Shown here one piece after another: positions 52,906-62,377 of a DNA stretch of 64,000 bases. The position numbers were made by a program, and so were the translations under genes. A model generated the notes under the pieces. It was not told where the DNA came from. It ran no database searches and saw nothing but the letters and a program-made list of their open reading frames with translations. The stretch's first letter is position 1. The number at the start of each line of letters is the position of its first letter. The stretch comes from an uncultured Sutterella sp. (GTDB taxonomy: Bacteria > Pseudomonadota > Gammaproteobacteria > Burkholderiales > Burkholderiaceae_F): the NCBI GenBank assembly GCA_900757865.1, contig CAAEPH010000015.1:1-64000 (forward strand), read 5' to 3'.

Positions 52906-53796
52906 ATGAATTTCCCACTTATTTTATTGATCCTTACCGTCTTTACGGGCCTGTGTTGGCTCTATGAGCGCTATGCGTATTTGCCACGTCGCCGCGCGCG
53001 TGCCGAGCAACTCGTCAAAGAGTTTGAGAAAACTAACGCCGAAGCCATTCAGCACGGGATTAGCTCGGTGATCGATGAACGCAATCGTCTCTACGAGCGA
53101 ACCATCAAGCAACCCTGGACCATGGAATACACCGCGGGGCTTTTCCCAGTCATTCTGGTGGTGTTTGTGTTGCGCAGCTTTTTGTTTGAACCCTTCCGTA
53201 TTCCGTCGGGCTCCATGTTGCCAACGTTGCACGTGGGCGACTTTATTTTGGTCAACAAATACGAGTACGGCATTCGTTTGCCAGTCTTGAATACCAAAAT
53301 CGTGGACCTTGGCTCGCCGAAGGCGGGCGACGTGGTGGTTTTCCGCTATCCCATGGATCCGTCGGTGGACTATATTAAGCGTGTGGTCGGGGTGCCTGGC
53401 GACACGGTGGAGTACCGCGATAAGGTGCTCTATATCAATGGGGTGGAACAAGTGCAGCGAGACAGTCGCGATTTTGTGGACGAGCAGACGCTACGTACAC
53501 TCACCGAGCGTGACGAAACGTTGGGCGGCGTAACGCACCTCATGGCGCGCGATCCGAATCGTCCTTCCTGGGTTTTGCCGCAGCTCATTCTTAAAAAGGA
53601 ACCCACGTGCGAATACAATGAATCGGGCTTTATCTGCAAGGTGCCTGAAAACAGTTATTTTGTGATGGGTGACAACCGCGATAACTCCGAAGACAGTCGT
53701 TATTGGGGCTTTGTGCCGGACGAAAACTTGGTGGGTCGTGCCACTTTCATTTGGGCCAATTTTGGCGATATGAGTCGTATCGGTTCGTTCAAGTAA
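52906..53796 (+). CDS. lepB: Signal peptidase I (LepB)
   Basis: 296 residues. It removes signal peptides at the outer face of the inner membrane. There are two N-terminal membrane segments (about 3-20 and 76-93). The catalytic Ser103 is in RIPSGSMLPTL and the catalytic Lys in YIKRVVGVPGD (about 158); GDNRDNSEDSRYWGFVP is box E. The 80-bp gap after lepA and the start with agaaagg upstream suggest co-transcription. Confidence 0.97.
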   Translation: MNFPLILLILTVFTGLCWLYERYAYLPRRRARAEQLVKEFEKTNAEAIQHGISSVIDERNRLYERTIKQPWTMEYTAGLFPVILVVFVLRSFLFEPFRIPSGSMLPTLHVGDFILVNKYEYGIRLPVLNTKIVDLGSPKAGDVVVFRYPMDPSVDYIKRVVGVPGDTVEYRDKVLYINGVEQVQRDSRDFVDEQTLRTLTERDETLGGVTHLMARDPNRPSWVLPQLILKKEPTCEYNESGFICKVPENSYFVMGDNRDNSEDSRYWGFVPDENLVGRATFIWANFGDMSRIGSFK

Positions 53797-53812
53797 GTGT
53801 AGGACAGACGCT

Positions 53813-54514
53813 GTGAGTATGAGACCTCAGAAAGACCTAGCGCTCCTGGAAGAGCGCATAGGATATCACTTTAAAAATCATAAGTTGCTTGAACGCGCGA
53901 TGACCCATCGCAGTTTTTCGAGTCAACACAATGAACGCTTGGAGTTTTTAGGCGACTCGGTGCTCAACTGCACCGTGGGGTTTGCGCTTTTCTTGCGTGA
54001 CAAGCACTTTACCGAAGGGGAGCTGTCTCGTGTGCGAGCTAATCTCGTTTGCGAGAAAACCCTTGCTCAGATTGGTCGCGATATTGGGATTGCGGACTAC
54101 CTTTTTTTGGGCGAAGGTGAAGCCAAGATGGGTGGACGTAACCGCCCCTCGATCATTGCCGATGCTATGGAAGCGCTTTTTGGTGCGGTGTTTTTTGATG
54201 CCTCGTTCGAAGAAGCGCAAGCGGTCATTATGCGACTGTTTGAGCCGATTTTGACGACGCTCACGCCCGAGCAGCTCAGTAAAGATGCCAAGACACGTCT
54301 GCAGGAATTTCTCCAAGGGCACCACTATTCGCTACCAAAATATAGCGTGGTGGAAATCACGGGGCTGGCGCACGCACAGCACTTCGTTTGTGAGTGCCAA
54401 ATTGCCGAGCTGGGCATTGTTACGCGTGGCAAAGCCACGAACCGTCGTTCAGCCGAACAAGTGGCCGCCCAAGAAGCGCTGGATAAGATTCAGGCGCAGC
54501 ATCAATTTAATTAA
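53813..54514 (+). CDS. rnc: Ribonuclease III
   Basis: 233 residues. It cleaves double-stranded RNA in rRNA and mRNA processing. The signature is NERLEFLGDSVLNC (about 43-56), the second catalytic acid is in DAMEALFGAVF, and the C-terminal dsRNA-binding domain ends with SAEQVAAQEALDKI. The GTG at 53813 is 9 nt from agga; ATG at 53819 is the alternative start. Confidence 0.96.
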   Translation: MSMRPQKDLALLEERIGYHFKNHKLLERAMTHRSFSSQHNERLEFLGDSVLNCTVGFALFLRDKHFTEGELSRVRANLVCEKTLAQIGRDIGIADYLFLGEGEAKMGGRNRPSIIADAMEALFGAVFFDASFEEAQAVIMRLFEPILTTLTPEQLSKDAKTRLQEFLQGHHYSLPKYSVVEITGLAHAQHFVCECQIAELGIVTRGKATNRRSAEQVAAQEALDKIQAQHQFN

Positions 54515-54528
54515 AGGATGAGTGTGAC

Positions 54529-55497
54529 ATGAGTGAGCCTAAAAGCAACGCAACGGACGATCTTGATGCCATGCTGGCTGCGCTACCGAGTGTGCCGACG
54601 ATGACGGTACCCGAAGGCTTTCGCTGTGGCTATGTAGCGGTGATCGGTCGTCCGAATGTGGGCAAATCGACGTTGATAAACCATTTGATCGGCGAGAAAG
54701 TGTCGATCACGTCGAAAAAACCTCAAACGACGCGAGATCGTGTTTTGGGGGTTGTGACGCGTGAGAAGGCTCAATTTGTGTTCATGGATACCCCGGGCTT
54801 TCAGACCAAAGTGGGGAATCAGTTGATTCGTCGCATGAATCGCACGGTGCGCAACACCTTGGGTGAGGTGGATGCCATTGTGTTTGTGATTGAAGCCGGT
54901 GGTTGGCGTTCGGCTGACTTGGAAGTGTTGCGACTTCTCAAGCCTGAGCAGAAAAACGTGATTTTGGCCATCAACAAAACGGACCTCAACAAAAGCCGTG
55001 ACGCGCTGCTCCCCTTGATGGCCGAATCGATGCAGAAATTCCCCTTTGCGGCGATTGTGCCCGTGTCGGCGGAAAAAGATCGTCAGTTGGATGAGCTTTT
55101 GAACGAAATCGAAAAGTGGCTCCCAGAGAGCGTGCCCTTTTTTGATCCCGATATGTATACCGACCGCTCCCCTCGCTTTTTGGTGGCGGAAACGATCCGC
55201 GAAAAAGCGTTTCGCCTGTTGGGCGATGAACTGCCCTATGGCGTGGCGGTGACCATCGACAAATGGCAAGAAGACGATCAAGCCGCCGAGATTATCGCGA
55301 CGCTCATCGTGGAGCGCGAAAGTCACAAACCGATTGTGATCGGGGAAGGGGGTGCAAAGTTGCGTGAGATCGGACGCTTGGCGCGTCAAGACGTGGCTGA
55401 TATGCTCGGCAAACGTGTTCACCTTGAAGTGTGGGTTCGTGTGCGTCGCGGATGGTCAGATGACGTGAAAGCCCTTAAAACCTTGGGCTACGATTAA
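54529..55497 (+). CDS. era: GTPase Era
   Basis: 322 residues. Era binds the 3' end of 16S rRNA through a KH domain and promotes 30S maturation. G1 is GRPNVGKST (about 37-45), G3 DTPGF, G4 NKTD; the KH domain lies at about 235-300 (GEGGAKLREIGRLARQD). The N-terminal 30 residues before the G domain are an extension of no known role. It lies 14 bp after rnc, a conserved arrangement. Confidence 0.97.
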   Translation: MSEPKSNATDDLDAMLAALPSVPTMTVPEGFRCGYVAVIGRPNVGKSTLINHLIGEKVSITSKKPQTTRDRVLGVVTREKAQFVFMDTPGFQTKVGNQLIRRMNRTVRNTLGEVDAIVFVIEAGGWRSADLEVLRLLKPEQKNVILAINKTDLNKSRDALLPLMAESMQKFPFAAIVPVSAEKDRQLDELLNEIEKWLPESVPFFDPDMYTDRSPRFLVAETIREKAFRLLGDELPYGVAVTIDKWQEDDQAAEIIATLIVERESHKPIVIGEGGAKLREIGRLARQDVADMLGKRVHLEVWVRVRRGWSDDVKALKTLGYD

Positions 55498-55501
55498 GCT
55501 T

Positions 55502-56410
55502 ATGCCCACAGAGCGCTCTCGGCTTGATGATCGACCCAAAAGGCGTGAGACCACCTCTCAGGTAGCGCGTCGCGCGCCACGTCGTTCCTCGTTGGAGACC
55601 ACGAACACGGTCGCTGATATGGTGGCGCGACGCCATCGTGCGAGCGACTTGCTCGACGCTTATTTGCCTGATGCGGAACCCACCCCAGGGGTGCTTGGCG
55701 CGCGTGTGGACGCGGAGCCGGGGTTTATTTTGCACACTTGGGATTGGAGCGAGTCGAGCTTATTGCTTGACGTATTGACGCTGCATTACGGTCGTATCTT
55801 TATGGTGGCCAAAGGCGCTAAACGCCCTTCGTCACAAATGCGCGGTTTGTTGACGGCGTTTTGCCCCTTGCTCTTTAGCTGGAGCGGGAAAAAAGAGGCC
55901 AAAAATCTAACCCGTGTCGAGTGGCTAGGGACCTTGATGCCACTTACCGGCGAGACGCTTCTGTCAGGGTTTTATGTCAACGAATTGGTGATCAAACTCT
56001 GTGAGCGCGAAGAACGTCATCCAGGGCTATTTCAGGCTTACGTAGACGTGATCGATACCCTCGCGCAAGGCGAGCGCGATGACATTCAACCCGCGCTTCG
56101 TCTTTTTGAAAAGAAAATCCTCACCCTAGCTGGCTGGGCGCCCACGGTCGTGGGGGCAGCCAAGGCAGAGCATTACGCCATTGAGGATGGGCAATTGGTC
56201 CCGACAGAGCGCACGGGCGACGAGGTCTATTCTGCTCAAGTGGTCGCAGCGCTTTTGCGTGACGACTTCGCCGAACGCCGCTGGCAACGTCCGCTACGCG
56301 CACTGCTGCGTGAGCTCATCGAATATCACTTAGGCAACCGCACCATTAATACACGACGCATTCTCAGTGAACTGCATCAGCTCATGAGCCATAAGGTGAG
56401 CGAGCGATAA
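55502..56410 (+). CDS. recO: DNA repair protein RecO
   Basis: 302 residues. RecO helps RecA load on SSB-coated DNA in the RecFOR pathway. The OB fold begins at about residue 76 (FILHTWDWSESSLLLDVLTLHYGRIFMVAKGAK), followed by the helical domain (LSGFYVNELVIKLC, LFEKKILTLAGWAP). It lacks the zinc-finger cysteines, as most proteobacterial RecO do. The first about 70 residues are an Arg-rich, disordered-looking extension; an internal start is possible but none is clearly better. The start is 5 bp after era. pdxJ and acpS, which often follow recO, are absent. Confidence 0.9.
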   Translation: MPTERSRLDDRPKRRETTSQVARRAPRRSSLETTNTVADMVARRHRASDLLDAYLPDAEPTPGVLGARVDAEPGFILHTWDWSESSLLLDVLTLHYGRIFMVAKGAKRPSSQMRGLLTAFCPLLFSWSGKKEAKNLTRVEWLGTLMPLTGETLLSGFYVNELVIKLCEREERHPGLFQAYVDVIDTLAQGERDDIQPALRLFEKKILTLAGWAPTVVGAAKAEHYAIEDGQLVPTERTGDEVYSAQVVAALLRDDFAERRWQRPLRALLRELIEYHLGNRTINTRRILSELHQLMSHKVSER

Positions 56411-56605
56411 CGAAGCGGGCTGACAGCGACGCTCTTTGGAGAGGCGCTGTACAATGCCTCAAAAAGACTTTTCGTTAAGAACGCAACAGTGCGAAGCCTG
56501 TCGTCTCGACGGAAAGTGCCCTAATTGATGCGTACCAAAGTGCGTGCTTTGGTCGCGATAGTCGCTCGAATTGTCTCGTTAACGTTGACGAGCGCGATAA
56601 AGAGC

Positions 56606-56622
56606 GAGGAGTATTCGTCCTC
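56606..56622 (+). promoter_or_regulatory. Small hairpin enclosing the nagZ ribosome-binding site
   Basis: gagga (56606-56610) and tcctc (56618-56622) form a 5-bp stem directly before the ATG (56623). The Shine-Dalgarno agga is inside the left arm, so initiation could depend on opening the stem. The short stem is weak evidence on its own. Confidence 0.4.
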
Positions 56623-57630
56623 ATGTTTGCACCTTCTCTTCTACCAGCGGGCCCGGTTTGTGTGGATATTGCTGGAACGACCTTGACCGATCACGAAATT
56701 GAACGTCTTCAGCACCCTCTCACAGGGATGGTCATTCTCTTTACACGCAACTACACCGATCGCGAACAGTTAAAAGCGTTGACGGCCTCGATTCACGCGG
56801 TGCGACCCGCGATACTGATTGCGGTAGACCATGAAGGGGGACGCGTACAGCGGTTTCGTTCGCAATTTACCGAAGTTCCCGCCATGGCGACACTGGCGCA
56901 AGACGAGCAAGCGGAGATGCGTTTTCGCGAAGCCGGTTGGGTGCTCGCCTCGGAGTTGCGTGACTGTGGGGTGGATCTGACCTTTGCCCCCGTTCTCGAT
57001 ATCGATTACGGGCGTTCACAAGTGATTGGCACGCGCAGTTTTGGCTCAACCCCAGAGAGGGTGACACGCCACGCGCAAGCGTTTATCGATGGCTTAACTG
57101 AGGCCGGGATGACCAACTGTGGTAAACATTTCCCAGGGCACGGTTGGGCTCAAGCCGACAGCCACGTGGCCAAGCCCTACGATGAGCGCTCGCTTGAAGC
57201 CGTTCGAGCCGATATGCTCCCTTACCAAGCGCTTCATGGCCTTCACTCCGTGATGACGGCACATGTGGCGTATGCGGCCTTCGATAATGAGTTAGCCACC
57301 TTCTCCTCGGCCCTGTTGAAGGGCGAGTTGCGTGAACGGTTAGGGTTTGATGGGTTGATTTTTTCAGACGATTTGACCATGAAAGCCGCAGCGACCGACA
57401 GCATTGTTGATCGGGCCGAGCGCGCCTTAGCCGCTGGGTGCGATATGGTGCTCGTCTGTAATGCCCCAGAGCAAGCCGATGAGCTTCTGGCGGGGCTCCA
57501 CTGGGAGCGTAGCCCTCAGTTTGAGCGTCGCTTTGCGCGATTAAAGCCTCAGCCACGGCGCGTGAGTTCAACGCAGCTCGCTCAAGCGCAGCAGTGCATG
57601 AAGACCTTCTCGCCCAACCAACTGGCTTAA
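56623..57630 (+). CDS. nagZ: Beta-N-acetylglucosaminidase NagZ
   Basis: 335 residues. This family-3 glycoside hydrolase removes GlcNAc from anhydromuropeptides in cytoplasmic peptidoglycan recycling, and its product can signal beta-lactamase induction. The motif GKHFPGHGWAQADSHV (about 166-181) carries the Asp-His dyad, and IAVDHEGGRVQRFR is the upstream signature. The length matches E. coli NagZ (341). The 212-bp gap before it contains no gene. pncB follows after 26 bp. Confidence 0.95.
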   Translation: MFAPSLLPAGPVCVDIAGTTLTDHEIERLQHPLTGMVILFTRNYTDREQLKALTASIHAVRPAILIAVDHEGGRVQRFRSQFTEVPAMATLAQDEQAEMRFREAGWVLASELRDCGVDLTFAPVLDIDYGRSQVIGTRSFGSTPERVTRHAQAFIDGLTEAGMTNCGKHFPGHGWAQADSHVAKPYDERSLEAVRADMLPYQALHGLHSVMTAHVAYAAFDNELATFSSALLKGELRERLGFDGLIFSDDLTMKAAATDSIVDRAERALAAGCDMVLVCNAPEQADELLAGLHWERSPQFERRFARLKPQPRRVSSTQLAQAQQCMKTFSPNQLA

Positions 57631-57656
57631 CAAAGTGAACAAAGCGAGTACCCGCC

Positions 57657-58850
57657 ATGATCATTGAGTCACTCTTAGATACGGATCTCTATAAATTTAC
57701 GATGCAGCAGTGCGTTTTGCATCAGTTCCCTGGTGCGGAGGTTCAGTATCGCTTTAAATGTCGCACTCCCGGGATTGATTTACGCCCCTATGTCGACGAG
57801 ATCAATACGGAACTCGATCACCTCTGTGAGCTCGTGTTCACGGAGGAGGAACTCGCCTATTTGGGCAGTTTGCGTTTCATGAAATCGGATTTCATCGAGT
57901 TTTTGAGCCTTTTTCATTTGAAGCGTAAATATGTGAAGGTGGTCCCTAGCGACGATTATCCTTGTGGAATTGACATCTCCATTAAAGGACCGTGGCTTCA
58001 TACGATTTTGTTCGAGATCCCGGTGTTAGCGATCGTCAACGAGGTTTATTTCCGTAATCGCTACCCCAATCTCGACAAAACGGAAGGGCGTCGCCGACTT
58101 GCGGCCAAGATTGCCCTTTTAAAAAATGAGCCCGATAACGAAGAGCTTCGCATCTCTGACTACGGTACACGCCGTCGCTTTTCTCGCCTCTGGCAAGAGG
58201 AGGTGCTCCTTACCCTCAAAGAGGCCTTAGGGCCCCAACTATCTGGGACCTCCAATGTGCTTCTGGCTAAAAAATACGGCTTGATTCCCTTGGGCACGAT
58301 GGCCCACGAGTATCTGCAAGCTTGTCAAGCGCTGGGCCCACGCCTGAGGGACTCTCAGGTGTACGGCTTTGAAATGTGGGCTAAAGAGTATCGCGGGGAC
58401 CTCGGGATTGCTCTCTCGGACGTCTACGGGATGGAGCCCTTTCTCAAAGACTTCGATATGTTTTTCTGCAAGCTCTTTGATGGGGCACGACACGACTCGG
58501 GCGATCCGTTCGTTTGGGGCGAGCGCATGATTGAGCATTGGGCAAACAACAAATGCGATCCCCGTAGCAAATCACTTATCTTTAGCGATGCGCTCACCAT
58601 CCCGCGCGTGATTGAACTCTACCGACGCTTCCATGGACGCGTGGGCATTGGCTTTGGTATTGGTACGAACTTGATGAACGATTTGGGGCCTGAAGCGCTC
58701 AATGTGGTGATCAAGATGGTCAAAGCCAATGGGCAACCCGTGGCCAAGATTTCCGACACTCCCGAAAAAGGCATGTGTGAAGACGAGGGGTACTTATCCT
58801 ATCTTCGACAAGTTTTTGGCTTACCACCGATGGTGAAGAGTGAAAAATAA
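57657..58850 (+). CDS. pncB: Nicotinate phosphoribosyltransferase
   Basis: 397 residues. It makes nicotinate mononucleotide from nicotinate in NAD salvage. Motifs are [13 protein letters not shown] at the N-terminus, [15 protein letters not shown], the phosphorylatable His in AHEYLQA, and RHDSGDP. The length equals E. coli PncB (400). It has its own terminator downstream. Confidence 0.97.
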   Translation: MIIESLLDTDLYKFTMQQCVLHQFPGAEVQYRFKCRTPGIDLRPYVDEINTELDHLCELVFTEEELAYLGSLRFMKSDFIEFLSLFHLKRKYVKVVPSDDYPCGIDISIKGPWLHTILFEIPVLAIVNEVYFRNRYPNLDKTEGRRRLAAKIALLKNEPDNEELRISDYGTRRRFSRLWQEEVLLTLKEALGPQLSGTSNVLLAKKYGLIPLGTMAHEYLQACQALGPRLRDSQVYGFEMWAKEYRGDLGIALSDVYGMEPFLKDFDMFFCKLFDGARHDSGDPFVWGERMIEHWANNKCDPRSKSLIFSDALTIPRVIELYRRFHGRVGIGFGIGTNLMNDLGPEALNVVIKMVKANGQPVAKISDTPEKGMCEDEGYLSYLRQVFGLPPMVKSEK

Positions 58851-58894
58851 CACGTGTGGCATGTAATTTTAGTAAATTGCATAGCAAAAGAAAG

Positions 58895-58919
58895 AGGAGG
58901 CGTCCAGCCTCCTTTTTTT
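58895..58919 (+). terminator. Terminator of pncB
   Basis: aggaggc/gcctcct (58895-58901 with 58907-58913) with a 5-nt loop is followed by a run of seven T residues. Confidence 0.92.
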
Positions 58920-59100
58920 GCCAGTGAACGCTCGATTTAGTATGTGGAACAAGCCAAGAGGCGTTGCGTTCACGTCAAAGAAACGAGAAAAAAACGGAAA
59001 GAATCAAAAAAATCTCAGCAAAACTTCAAAAATCAGTGTATCTTTTTTCCCATCCAGACACAATTTGTTGAAATTGTGGCTTCGGACGTGACGGTGCACA

Positions 59101-59175
59101 TTGGAAAAGTTACTTCATCAAGACCCTCACAAGGGTGTGTACGCCCTGAGTGGGTTTCTTGAGCGACTCTTCCAA
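59101..59175 (+). promoter_or_regulatory. Structured leader before the Na+/H+ antiporter-like gene
   Basis: The 364-bp gap from 58851 to 59214 holds no gene. At its right end, nested pairings ttggaa/ttccaa (59101-59106 with 59170-59175), tcaaga/tcttga (59118-59123 with 59157-59162), ccc/ggg and agggtg/cgccct (59132-59137 with 59142-59147) make one long interrupted stem-loop. A separate hairpin caattt/aaattg lies at 59061-59076. A T-rich tract (attttt-g-ttt, 59184-59193) follows. It could be a regulatory RNA, possibly ion-responsive; I cannot match it to a known riboswitch. Confidence 0.4.
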
Positions 59176-59214
59176 CGTACGCCATTTTTGTTTGATATTA
59201 GTTAGAGAAGCGTT

Positions 59215-60675
59215 ATGACGAGCATCAAACGGCATGGCGTTTTGGGAGAATTTGAAGTGACGATGACTGTAGTTGTACGACGAGCCCTACTTGCGGCAAT
59301 GACCCTGCTTCCTGGGGTGGCGATGGCCTCAGCAGGGTTAGATGGATCAAGTTTGGGGCTCACCTGGGCCATTCCTTTTGCCGGTATTCTCCTCTCCATT
59401 GCGCTCTTTCCTCTCTTTGCCCCGAGTATTTGGCATCACCACTTTGGCAAAATTGCGGTTTTTTGGGCACTGTGCTGTGCCGTTCCACTGTGGTTCGTCT
59501 TTGGCAGTCACGTGGCGTTTGATGCGATTGCTCATATTCTTCTCACCGATTACCTTCCCTTTTTAATTTTCGTCGGTTCCCTCTTTATCGTGGCGGGGGG
59601 TATTCACGTTCGTGGCTCCTTTGTCGGGCGCCCCGTGGTGAACGTTGCCTTCTTGGGGCTCGGTGCCGTACTCGCTAACTTTATGGGGACCACGGGGGCT
59701 GCAATGCTCCTGATCCGACCGCTCATTGGCGCCAATGAGAATCGTCGTCGTAAAGTTCACACGTTCATCTTCTTCATCTTTTTGGTGGCCAACGTGGGTG
59801 GGGCTTTAACACCGCTCGGCGACCCACCCTTATTCTTAGGCTTTTTGAAGGGGGTGAATTTCTTCTGGACAACGGGTCATTTGTTCGCTCCCTGGTTGAT
59901 GACGCTTGGGGTGTTGTTGGCCGTTTATTTCGTCATCGATACGATGATGTACCGTAAGGATGTGGCCGACGGGTTCAAGGCCCCTGAGTCCACCACACGC
60001 TTTGGGATTGATGGCGGGATCAACATCGCCTTGTTGGGCCTTATTATTGCGGCCGTGTTGATGGCTGGTTTCTGGAAGTCAGGTTCCACCTTTACCTTCC
60101 TAGGCATCTCGTTTGCGCTCGAAGGCCTGCTTCGTGACGTCTTGTTTATTCTCGCGGCCGTCCTTTCTCTGAAATTGACGAGCGAGAAGACGCGTGCGGC
60201 CAACCACTTTACGTGGGATCCCATTATGGAAGTCGGCAAACTCTTCTTTGGGATCTTTATCTGCATCGTGCCTGTGCTGGAGATGTTGCGCGCGGGGCAC
60301 ACGGGGGCCTTTGCCTCGGTCGTTGCGTTGGTGACCGACAGTCACGGCGAATTTAACAACACGGTCTTTTTCTGGTTGACCGGGGTGCTTTCCGCGTTCC
60401 TCGACAATGCACCGACGTACTTGGCGTTCTTTAACCTCGCTGGTGGCGATCCGGTGGAATTGATGACGGTTCACTCTCACACGTTAATGGCGATTTCCTT
60501 GGGTTCGGTCTTTATGGGCGCCATGACCTATATTGGCAACGCCCCGAACTTTATGACGGTCGCTATCTGTAACGAACGTGGTATCAAGATGCCGAGCTTT
60601 TTTGGCTACATGGTCTGGTCGGTGTTGATTTTGGTGCCGACGTTCTTGCTGATGGACCTCGTGTTCGTGGCTTAA
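59215..60675 (+). CDS. NhaD-like Na+/H+ antiporter family protein
   Basis: 486 residues, about 12 membrane helices, of the ion-transporter superfamily. Typical motifs are VLANFMGTTGAAMLLIRPLI, NVGGALTPLGDPPLFLGFLKG, and FLDNAPTYLAFFNLA; such proteins are annotated as sodium:proton antiporters, and the nearest characterised type is NhaD. The stretch RRALLAAMTLLPGVAMASA near residue 22-40 resembles a signal sequence. ATG 59215 is used; ATG 59263 (MTVVVRR) with gggag upstream is a real alternative. It has a structured leader and its own terminator. Confidence 0.8.
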   Translation: MTSIKRHGVLGEFEVTMTVVVRRALLAAMTLLPGVAMASAGLDGSSLGLTWAIPFAGILLSIALFPLFAPSIWHHHFGKIAVFWALCCAVPLWFVFGSHVAFDAIAHILLTDYLPFLIFVGSLFIVAGGIHVRGSFVGRPVVNVAFLGLGAVLANFMGTTGAAMLLIRPLIGANENRRRKVHTFIFFIFLVANVGGALTPLGDPPLFLGFLKGVNFFWTTGHLFAPWLMTLGVLLAVYFVIDTMMYRKDVADGFKAPESTTRFGIDGGINIALLGLIIAAVLMAGFWKSGSTFTFLGISFALEGLLRDVLFILAAVLSLKLTSEKTRAANHFTWDPIMEVGKLFFGIFICIVPVLEMLRAGHTGAFASVVALVTDSHGEFNNTVFFWLTGVLSAFLDNAPTYLAFFNLAGGDPVELMTVHSHTLMAISLGSVFMGAMTYIGNAPNFMTVAICNERGIKMPSFFGYMVWSVLILVPTFLLMDLVFVA

Positions 60676-60732
60676 ACGCTCAACCTTGAACGTTTAGCGC
60701 GTTACCCGGTCTGAAGCACCGCTTTGTTAGAG

Positions 60733-60788
60733 ACGCCGTTTTGTGAACGTTGCTCGTGGTGCATCGTTGCGAACGGCGTTCTTTTTTC
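60733..60788 (+). terminator. Terminator after the antiporter-like gene
   Basis: acgccgtt/aacggcgt (60733-60740 with 60772-60779) is followed by a T-rich run. The long loop may fold further. It ends 14 bp before the permease start. Confidence 0.7.
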
Positions 60789-60801
60789 GCTTTCGAGCAG
60801 C

Positions 60802-61572
60802 ATGATGAAAACGCTTTGCCTACGCTTGTTAATTCCCCTCGTGCTTTGTGCACTATGGTGGGTGGCGACACGCTACGAGTGGGTCTCGGCGGTTTTGCTG
60901 CCGGCTCCCGAGAGGGTGCTCGAGAAAGCGTTCGTCCTCATGCAAAGTGGCGAGCTTTGGTCACATTTGTGGGCGAGTACGCGACGCGTTCTCTTGGGGT
61001 TTGGGTGTTCGGCCCTGATGGCGATAAGCCTGGTGCTCATCAATGACGCACGTGATGGCATCGCGAAGGCACTTTCTCCTCTTTTGATGGGATTGCAGGT
61101 GATTCCTCCCTTGTCGCTTATGCCACTACTCATTTTGTGGCTAGGAATCGATGAAGCGCCTAAACTCGCCATTGTTATTTTGGCCACGTTTTTCCCTGTG
61201 TATTTGAGCGCTCGCGCGGGTCTCTTAGCAGCGCATCGCGAGTACGGAGAACTTGTGCAGAGCCTCTCACTCACGCGAGTGCAAGCGTATTGGCACGTGT
61301 GGCTACCGGGCGCCTATGCCATGACCGTCAACGGTTTGCGAATTGGCTTTGGCTATGCCTGGCGTGCACTCGTGAGCGCCGAGTTGTTGGCGGCGAGCTC
61401 CGGGCTCGGTTACCTCATTGAGGACGCCTCAACGATGATGGCGACCGATACAGTCGTTGTGGGTATCGTGACCATCGCCCTAGCGGGGGTGGTAACGCAG
61501 AGAGCGTTGACGTGGCTTTTGACGCGCTCTGTCTCACGTGGCTTGAGAACGCGTGAGGAGGCGGTATGGTGA
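60802..61572 (+). CDS. ABC transporter permease (SsuC/TauC/NrtB type)
   Basis: 256 residues, about six membrane helices. The permease of a taurine/nitrate/sulfonate-type importer. The EAA-like coupling loop is GELVQSLSLTRVQAYWHVWLPGA. The start MMKTLCLRLL is placed where the first hydrophobic segment begins; the open frame reaches 60724 across the terminator, which argues against the longer form. It overlaps the ATPase gene by 7 bp. The substrate cannot be told from sequence. Confidence 0.88.
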   Translation: MMKTLCLRLLIPLVLCALWWVATRYEWVSAVLLPAPERVLEKAFVLMQSGELWSHLWASTRRVLLGFGCSALMAISLVLINDARDGIAKALSPLLMGLQVIPPLSLMPLLILWLGIDEAPKLAIVILATFFPVYLSARAGLLAAHREYGELVQSLSLTRVQAYWHVWLPGAYAMTVNGLRIGFGYAWRALVSAELLAASSGLGYLIEDASTMMATDTVVVGIVTIALAGVVTQRALTWLLTRSVSRGLRTREEAVW

Positions 61573-62303
61573 GTCAACAAGAGGGAGTGATTGCGTTTGA
61601 TCGCGTCACGAAAGCGTTTCGCCATGCTGAGACGACCGTCACTCCGGTGCACGAGCTCTCTGCTGCGCTGTACCCAGGGGAGCTCACGGTACTCATGGGA
61701 CGATCGGGCTGTGGTAAGAGCACGGTTTTGCGTTTAATGGCAGGGTTGCTCACGCCCGATGCTGGTCAGGTTGTCTGGCGAACGCCACGCGAGCGCATCG
61801 CCGTGGTTTTTCAAAACCCTCGCTTGCTTCCTTGGAAAACGATTGAAGAGAATGTGGCGCTTGCAATTTTGGATGAGGCACCAGCTGTGCGTCGGACCAA
61901 GGTCGATGCGGTGCTCGAGCAAGTTGGGCTTTTGTCACTTGCCCGCGCCCTGCCGGGTGAACTCTCTGGCGGTCAAGCGCATCGCGTCGCGATCGCGCGG
62001 GCAATGGTGCGAGATCCTGAGGTGCTGCTTCTTGATGAGCCCTTTGCTGCGTTAGATGCGCTCACACGCATGGAGATGCAACGCTTGGTGGCACCGCTCC
62101 TGCGAAGCGAGCGTCGAGCGGTGTTGCTCATTACGCACGACGTTAGAGAAGCGGTGCGAATGGGGGATCGGTTCGTGATTCAACAAGGCGGCCAATGGGT
62201 CTATGACAGGCGAGAGCCACGCTCAGCAGAGAAGAGCGAACTAACGAAAGCTACGCTTTCGCTCGAAGAGGCGCTCTTAGCCAAACTCATGGGCGCACGG
62301 TAA
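61566..62303 (+). CDS. ABC transporter ATP-binding protein (SsuB/TauB type)
   Basis: 245 residues. Walker A is GRSGCGKST (about 45-53), the Q-loop is VVFQNPRLLPWKT, the signature LSGGQAHRVAIARAM, Walker B LLLDEPFAALDA and the switch His in LLITHDVREA. It powers the importer formed with the preceding permease and the following binding protein. Confidence 0.93.
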   Translation: MVSQQEGVIAFDRVTKAFRHAETTVTPVHELSAALYPGELTVLMGRSGCGKSTVLRLMAGLLTPDAGQVVWRTPRERIAVVFQNPRLLPWKTIEENVALAILDEAPAVRRTKVDAVLEQVGLLSLARALPGELSGGQAHRVAIARAMVRDPEVLLLDEPFAALDALTRMEMQRLVAPLLRSERRAVLLITHDVREAVRMGDRFVIQQGGQWVYDRREPRSAEKSELTKATLSLEEALLAKLMGAR

Positions 62304-62377
62304 CGGTTAAATGCGGTGGATTCTCGTGTAGCGTTGGTGCACCAGAGGAAAAACGCAAATCAATGAAGGAATAAACG

